From Deltaproteobacteria bacterium (GTDB lineage: Bacteria; JAEEML01): DNA of 45,244 nt. Where the stretch lies: the NCBI GenBank assembly GCA_016283195.1, contig JAEEML010000088.1, positions 1 through 45,244 on the forward strand. The letters are read 5' to 3'. The notes under the pieces are model-generated. The model saw nothing but the letters and a program-made list of their open reading frames with translations. It was not told the DNA's origin and made no database searches. The stretch's first letter is position 1. The number at the start of each line of letters is the position of its first letter. A program made the translations under genes and the position numbers. Shown piece after piece: positions 41,895-45,244 of this stretch.

Positions 41895-43775
41895 TCACTC
41901 GACGGTTACCGCGCCAAACTTACAAACTTCTTTACAAACACCGCACTTAATACATTTAGCGCTATCGATAACGTGTTTCTCTTTACGAGCGCCGGAGATA
42001 CAATTTTGCGGGCAGTTCTTGGCGCAAACGGTACAACCGGTACAGTTATCGTTAATGCTAAATTTGATGAGCTTCTTGCACACTTTGCCCGGGCACTTCT
42101 TCTGGAAGATATGGGCTTCATATTCTTCGCGGAAGTGGCGGAGAGTGGAGAGCACCGGGTTGGCAGCGGAACCGCCCAAAGCACAGAGTGAGCCCTGAGA
42201 AAGCGTTTCGCAGACAGCTTCGATGAGTTCCAGATCATCAGCGCGGCCCTTGCCCTCGGTGATGCGGGTTAAAATCTCTTTCAGGCGGGCAAGACCTTCA
42301 CGACAGGTGGTGCACTTGCCACAGGATTCTTCGCAGAGGAATTCCACAAAGTATTTGGCAAAATCCACCATACAGGAGTCTTCATCGAGAACAACCATAC
42401 CGCCGGAGCCCATCATGGAGCCCACTTTGGAGAGTTCGTCGAAATCAACGGGCATATCGAGATATTTCTCGGGAATACAGCCGCCGGAGGGGCCACCAGT
42501 TTGCACGGCTTTGAACTTTTTGCCGTTTTTGATGCCGCCGCCTACGCCAAAGATGATATCGCGCAGGGTGGCGCCCATGGGTACTTCCACAAGACCGGTG
42601 TTGTTGACTTTACCGGCCAGGGAGAAGATCTTGGTGCCCTTGGAGCCATTCCAGGGATTTTCCGTAACATCGCCGGTACCGATAGCGGTAAAGGCAGCGA
42701 CGCCGTTTTTAATAATGAGCGGCACATTGGCCCAGGTTTCCACATTGTTCAGCACAGTCGGCTTATCGTTTAAGCCAGACTCAGCCATGTGGATGTGTTT
42801 AGCGCGAGGCTCACCGACAAAACCTTCGATGGAAGCGATGAGGGCGGAAGATTCACCGCAGACGAAAGCGCCACCACCGCGGTTGATGCGGATATCAAAG
42901 GAGAAATCGGTGCCTAAAATATTTTTACCCAAAAGGCCGGCTTCGCGCGCTTGAGCTAAAGCAGCTGAGAGGCTCTTAATGGCCAGTGGGTACTCGTTAC
43001 GCACATAGACGATACCTTCGTCGCTGCCGATAGCAAAAGCCCCAATGAGCATACCTTCGATGACGGTGTGCGGGTTGCCCTGCAAAACGGCTTCATCCAT
43101 AAAGGCACCGGGATCGCCTTCATCGGCATTACAAATAACATAGCGCTTACTGGCGCCAAGTTTATCGGCTGCTTTCCGGCAGCTCTCCCACTTTTTGCCG
43201 GTGGGGAAACCGCCGCCGCCGCGCCCGCGGAGTCCGCTCTTAATGATGTCGTTAATAACATCTTCGGGCTTCATGCCGGAGAGCACTTTAGCGAGAGCCT
43301 GGTAACCACCGGCGGCTAAATAGCTCTCAATGCTTTCGGGGTCGATAACACCCAAAATACCGGTGAGCTCACGCTTTTGATTTTTATAGAAGGGGATATC
43401 ATCCTCTTTTTCAATCTTTTTGCCCTCGGCATCGGTGTAAAGTAGGCGCTCCACCGCTTTGCCGCTTATGGCGCTGTCTAAAATGTCGGCGGCATCAGCC
43501 ACCTGGACTTTTTTATAAAAAGTCTTTTGGGGATAAACAACAACTACCGGGCCCATTTCGCAAAAGCCCAGACAGCCGGTGACCAGTAATTCAACTTTAT
43601 CGCCCAAATTCTTTTCACTGATGAGTTTTTTAAACTCGGCAACTAATTTTTGACAGCCGTTGGCAGTACATCCGATACCGCCACAAACAGTAACAACCGG
43701 GCGGTCGCTCTTTCTGGCAGCGGCGAGAGTTGCTTCAAGATCCTGAAGCTGTTTTATTGATTTAATCCGTTCCAT
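41895..43775 (-). CDS. nuoF: HydB/NuoF-like NAD(H)- and FMN-binding subunit
   Basis: This 626-residue flavoprotein would oxidise or reduce NAD(H). It has an N-terminal thioredoxin-like [2Fe-2S] domain (about 25-100, VCGGIGCTANGC and TGCLGFCEMGP), the NuoF core with the FMN/NADH glycine-rich loop GRGGGGFPTGKKWE (about 183-196), the [4Fe-4S] site CGKCTTCREG (about 485-494), and a C-terminal ferredoxin with two [4Fe-4S] motifs (CTGCTVCAKNCP, CIKCGVCKEVC, about 580-615). This domain order is that of HydB/HndC of bifurcating hydrogenases rather than of complex I. It starts 17 bases after nuoE. Confidence 0.92.
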   Translation of the reverse strand: MERIKSIKQLQDLEATLAAARKSDRPVVTVCGGIGCTANGCQKLVAEFKKLISEKNLGDKVELLVTGCLGFCEMGPVVVVYPQKTFYKKVQVADAADILDSAISGKAVERLLYTDAEGKKIEKEDDIPFYKNQKRELTGILGVIDPESIESYLAAGGYQALAKVLSGMKPEDVINDIIKSGLRGRGGGGFPTGKKWESCRKAADKLGASKRYVICNADEGDPGAFMDEAVLQGNPHTVIEGMLIGAFAIGSDEGIVYVRNEYPLAIKSLSAALAQAREAGLLGKNILGTDFSFDIRINRGGGAFVCGESSALIASIEGFVGEPRAKHIHMAESGLNDKPTVLNNVETWANVPLIIKNGVAAFTAIGTGDVTENPWNGSKGTKIFSLAGKVNNTGLVEVPMGATLRDIIFGVGGGIKNGKKFKAVQTGGPSGGCIPEKYLDMPVDFDELSKVGSMMGSGGMVVLDEDSCMVDFAKYFVEFLCEESCGKCTTCREGLARLKEILTRITEGKGRADDLELIEAVCETLSQGSLCALGGSAANPVLSTLRHFREEYEAHIFQKKCPGKVCKKLIKFSINDNCTGCTVCAKNCPQNCISGARKEKHVIDSAKCIKCGVCKEVCKFGAVTVE

Positions 43776-43792
43776 GCGTTTGCCATTCCTTA

Positions 43793-44272
43793 TCAGGACT
43801 TTTTGCTGTCCGCTTTAATGTCGTTAATGACCTTGTTAATCTTATTAGCCGTGGCATTGCCGATGGTCTCGCCATCCATAATCACGACCGGACCCATAGC
43901 ACAGGCACCAACGCAGTTGACCCGCTCAACGGTAAAGAGCAGATCTTTGGTGGTTTCGCCGGCTTTGATTTTGAGATTCTCCTCGATTTTGTCGAGAATA
44001 CGGCCGGCTCCGCGCACATGGCAGGCAGTACCCATGCACACAGTGCAAATATGTTTGCCGCGCGGTTTTAAGCTAAAGGCTTTGTAAAAAGTGGCCATGC
44101 TGTAAATGCGGGCAATGGAAATCCCGAGGCTTTTGGCTACATGCTCGAGAGCCGGGCGGGGCAAATAGCCCTCAGCGGCCTGGATATCTTGCAGAATAGC
44201 CAGCAAATTGGCCTCGGCATACTCATTCTTGGCGAGAATGGCATCTATTTTTGCAGTATCATAACTAGCCAT
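43793..44272 (-). CDS. nuoE: HydC/NuoE-like [2Fe-2S] subunit
   Basis: This 159-residue thioredoxin-like subunit passes electrons to or from the NuoF partner. The family sequence YLPRPALEHVAKSLGI, then CMGTACHVRGA and NCVGACAMGPVVIM, gives the four Cys ligands (about residues 90, 95, 130, 134). A longer frame exists to 44392, but GGAGG ahead of the ATG at 44272 fixes the start; the extra region is out of place over porB. It starts one base after porB ends. Confidence 0.92.
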   Translation of the reverse strand: MASYDTAKIDAILAKNEYAEANLLAILQDIQAAEGYLPRPALEHVAKSLGISIARIYSMATFYKAFSLKPRGKHICTVCMGTACHVRGAGRILDKIEENLKIKAGETTKDLLFTVERVNCVGACAMGPVVIMDGETIGNATANKINKVINDIKADSKKS

Positions 44273-44273
44273 A

Positions 44274-45209
44274 TTATTCCTCCACCTGAACGGCCGAGCG
44301 CTCAAATTTGTAATATTCTTCGCGCACAAGGCCTTCCAGAATCTCAACATCCTCGGCGCTAAGGTGTTTATAGCGCCCTTGCGGAGAGACATAATCTTTG
44401 AGCGGTTTTAAGAAAGGCGGCTTATAGGTTTGATAAGTCACGCCGTCCACCACTTCAAAGAGCGGATAAACACCGGTTTGCACCACGAGACGGGAGAGGC
44501 GGATACCCAGTTCGGAGCCGCACTTCCAGCCGGTGGGGCAAGGAGCAAAGCAGTGGAGGAAGACCGGACCGTCGGCCGCTTTGGCTTTTTCCACTTTGGA
44601 GACAAAATCAAAGGGGTAGCCCAGGCTCATAGTGGCGCAGTAGGCGATGCGGTGATCGGCCATAATGCGGGCCAGCGGTTTTTTCCAGGTTTTTTGACCT
44701 TTGGAGAGCTTGCCGGCCGGGCTGGTGGTGGTTGTCGCCCAGAGCGGAGTGGAGCTGGAGCGCTGCACACCGGTATTCATGTAAGCCTCGTTGTCATAGC
44801 AGAGGTAAATGATGCGGTGGCCACGTTCCATAGCGCCGGAGAGAGCCTGAATACCAATATCGGATGTACCGCCATCACCACCGATAGCCAAGATGGTGGG
44901 CTCTACATCGTAAGGCAGGCGGCCTTTACGGCGGAGTGCTTTGATGGCTGCTTCCACACCGGAAGCCACGGCAGCGGCGTTTTCAAAAGCCACGTGGATC
45001 CAGGGCACATTCCAGGCTGTTTCCGGGTAAGATGAAGAAATGATCTCCATACAACCGGTGGCATTGCAAACAATGGTATTACGGCCCAGGACTTTGAGCA
45101 TCCAGCGCAACACCAGAGCGGGGATACAGCCCTGACAGGCTCTGTGGCCCTGGGAGAATAATTCTTGCTTAGGCAGCACTTTCGCTGCAAACACATTAAG
45201 TTCGTTCAC
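44274..45209 (-). CDS. porB: Pyruvate:ferredoxin oxidoreductase beta subunit
   Basis: This 311-residue subunit binds thiamine diphosphate in the enzyme that splits pyruvate to acetyl-CoA and CO2 with reduced ferredoxin. It has the TPP motif GGDGGTSDIGIQALSGAME (about 108-126) with DNEAYMNTGVQRS (about 137-149), the [4Fe-4S] Cys of HRACQGC (about 22-28) and NATGCMEI (about 49-56), and CFAPCPTGW (about 223-231), all as in PorB. A 2-oxoacid other than pyruvate is the main alternative. The start is GTG overlapping the upstream stop (GTGA). Confidence 0.9.
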   Translation of the reverse strand: MNELNVFAAKVLPKQELFSQGHRACQGCIPALVLRWMLKVLGRNTIVCNATGCMEIISSSYPETAWNVPWIHVAFENAAAVASGVEAAIKALRRKGRLPYDVEPTILAIGGDGGTSDIGIQALSGAMERGHRIIYLCYDNEAYMNTGVQRSSSTPLWATTTTSPAGKLSKGQKTWKKPLARIMADHRIAYCATMSLGYPFDFVSKVEKAKAADGPVFLHCFAPCPTGWKCGSELGIRLSRLVVQTGVYPLFEVVDGVTYQTYKPPFLKPLKDYVSPQGRYKHLSAEDVEILEGLVREEYYKFERSAVQVEE

Positions 45210-45244
45210 GACCGTACTCCTATTACTTCGGCTTCACCGGCAGG
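45206..45244 (-). CDS. C-terminal end of the gene preceding porB (probably porA)
   Basis: Twelve codons and a TGA (45206-45208) remain, ending AEVIGVRS. The stop overlaps the porB GTG, so the two are coupled. Position upstream of porB makes PorA the best candidate; the sequence is too short to confirm. Confidence 0.5.
   Translation of the reverse strand, partial: PAGEAEVIGVRS

Noticed and set aside
43793-44392. Long 199-codon reading of nuoE starting at 44392
   Set aside because: The first 40 codons overlap porB and have no family similarity; the GGAGG-preceded ATG at 44272 gives a standard NuoE.

Overview
The window (about 45 kb, moderate GC, no rRNA or tRNA genes seen) looks like chromosome from an anaerobic, double-membraned bacterium related to the Myxococcota/deltaproteobacteria. 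The outer membrane is indicated by a type II secretin, an ExbB/ExbD/AgmX-type envelope system and a Kdo transferase. Myxococcota-like traits are two membrane-anchored Ser/Thr kinases, a DUF4215-type Cys-rich module with long EGF-like arrays on lipoproteins, and an AgmX/PglI C-terminal domain. Anaerobic metabolism is suggested by pyruvate:ferredoxin oxidoreductase next to a HydB/HydC-like diaphorase. Taxonomy is inferred from gene content only.

Layout. 1-3740 (minus): gspD then gspE (runs off the left edge), behind a candidate sigma-54 promoter with two upstream palindromes. 3954-12063 (minus): two paralogous giant lipoproteins (EGF-like arrays plus a C-terminal beta-helix-like domain). 12270-14420 (plus): receptor kinase with a periplasmic binding-protein-like sensor. 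14515-17660 (plus): grpE, dnaK, threonylcarbamoyl-AMP synthase. 17708-21406 (plus): small exported protein, ExbB, two ExbD paralogues and an AgmX/TonB-like protein. 21526-26591 (plus): second kinase, a TPR-like membrane protein, a methyltransferase-like protein, a SycD-like TPR protein and an unknown. 26704-27915 (plus): EGF/FISUMP lipoprotein. 27918-32887 (minus): CvpA, c-di-AMP synthase CdaA, CdaR, GlmM, a catalytically degenerate PdxJ-like protein and a ComEA-like protein. 33009-35554 (minus): Tim44-like zinc-ribbon protein, VapBC-type toxin-antitoxin and a chimeric remnant of a second Tim44-like copy. 35735-38028 (plus): 8-oxoguanine deaminase-like amidohydrolase and a vWA protein. 38030-41094 (minus): map, agmatinase, waaA. 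41121-45244 (minus): (porA)-porB-nuoE-nuoF-HoxU-like redox operon.

How it fits together. The left half is dominated by envelope functions: secretion, surface lipoproteins, a proton-driven envelope machine and kinase signalling. The right half holds housekeeping (c-di-AMP/peptidoglycan precursor, methionine aminopeptidase, Kdo transfer) and a fermentative redox operon. The most interesting items are: (1) the sigma-54/enhancer architecture ahead of gspDE; (2) a PdxJ homologue lacking two of three catalytic residues; (3) an ExbD paralogue with Asn in place of the proton-carrying Asp beside one that keeps it; (4) a POR operon fused to a hydrogenase-less HydBC/HoxU module; (5) a kinase with a LivK-like sensor; (6) a toxin-antitoxin pair next to a recombination scar between two zinc-ribbon segments.
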